Positions 5,208 through 5,293 of a stretch of DNA of 5,293 nucleotides are shown here, one piece after another (position 1 is the stretch's first letter; the number at the start of each line of letters is the position of its first letter). Below the pieces are notes generated by a model. It did not search any database, was not told the DNA's origin, and saw nothing but the letters and a program-made list of their open reading frames with translations. The DNA is taken from assembly GCA_947497195.1 (NCBI GenBank), contig CANMGM010000177.1, forward strand, positions 1-5,293, read 5' to 3'. The stretch is from Bacteroidota bacterium. GTDB taxonomy: Bacteria > Bacteroidota > Bacteroidia > M30B66. A program made the translations under genes and the position numbers.

Positions 5208-5293
5208 TGCAGAACAACCGCGACATATTGCTTCGGCTCAGAATCGTTTACTTCGGTGCGGTTCTGTTAGGCATTGCCATAGTGGCGCGGGCA
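5207..5293 (+). CDS. ftsI: penicillin-binding protein FtsI (PBP3-type), N-terminus only
   Basis: The ATG shares its A with the TAA stop of ftsL (TAATG), and 29 codons are open to the right edge. The visible start MQNNRDILLRLRIVYFGAVL and the residues after it give a short, charged cytoplasmic tail followed by a hydrophobic stretch from about residue 13, the expected N-terminal membrane anchor. Position after rsmH and ftsL in a dcw cluster points to FtsI, the septal peptidoglycan transpeptidase. The dimerisation and transpeptidase domains lie beyond the window, so the assignment rests on context and the anchor. Confidence 0.8.
   Translation, partial: MQNNRDILLRLRIVYFGAVLLGIAIVARA

Overview
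The window looks like ordinary core chromosome from a member of the Bacteroidota (Bacteroidetes), probably a Flavobacteriia, Sphingobacteriia or Chitinophagia relative. Three things point there. Several gene starts are preceded by the Bacteroidota -7 promoter motif TAnnTTTG, with little Shine-Dalgarno sequence. The FtsL-like protein is of the divergent Bacteroidota type. The gene content (polyprenyl synthetase, bacilliredoxin, stand-alone gatC, alpha/beta hydrolase, then mraZ-rsmH-ftsL-ftsI) is familiar from that phylum. I see no mobile element, CRISPR array, tRNA or rRNA.

Layout from left to right. (1) 1-526, minus strand: N-terminal part of DNA primase (dnaG), running off the left edge. (2) 527-591: short divergent promoter region. 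(3) 592-1566, plus: long-chain polyprenyl diphosphate synthase. (4) 1637-2053, plus: BrxA/BrxB-family bacilliredoxin with its own TAnnTTTG promoter. (5) 2054-2095: short gap between convergent genes, with a small hairpin. (6) 3156 down to 2096, minus: a two-gene operon of an alpha/beta hydrolase and gatC, joined by an ATGA overlap. (7) 3157-3433: divergent regulatory region of 277 bases. It holds a good minus-strand promoter for the hydrolase, a 10-bp-period array of AAAGTGG boxes just upstream of mraZ (the expected MraZ operator), and a second, inverted AAAGTGG cluster about 90 bp away. (8) 3434 to the right edge, plus: start of the division and cell wall (dcw) cluster, mraZ-rsmH-ftsL-ftsI, where every junction overlaps (ATGA, ATGA, TAATG).

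How the genes work together: MraZ is the autorepressor of the dcw operon, RsmH methylates 16S rRNA, and FtsL and FtsI belong to the septal peptidoglycan machinery. DnaG primes replication, the polyprenyl synthase makes the side chain of menaquinone or a related polyprenyl lipid, GatC is a subunit of the tRNA-dependent amidotransferase, and the bacilliredoxin handles thiol redox repair. I found no convincing new biological system. The most interesting element is the two-sided MraZ-box arrangement between the hydrolase-gatC operon and the dcw operon. A second useful point is that the polyprenyl synthase start should be the ATG at 592, not the upstream TTG, because the TTG lies in the promoter.
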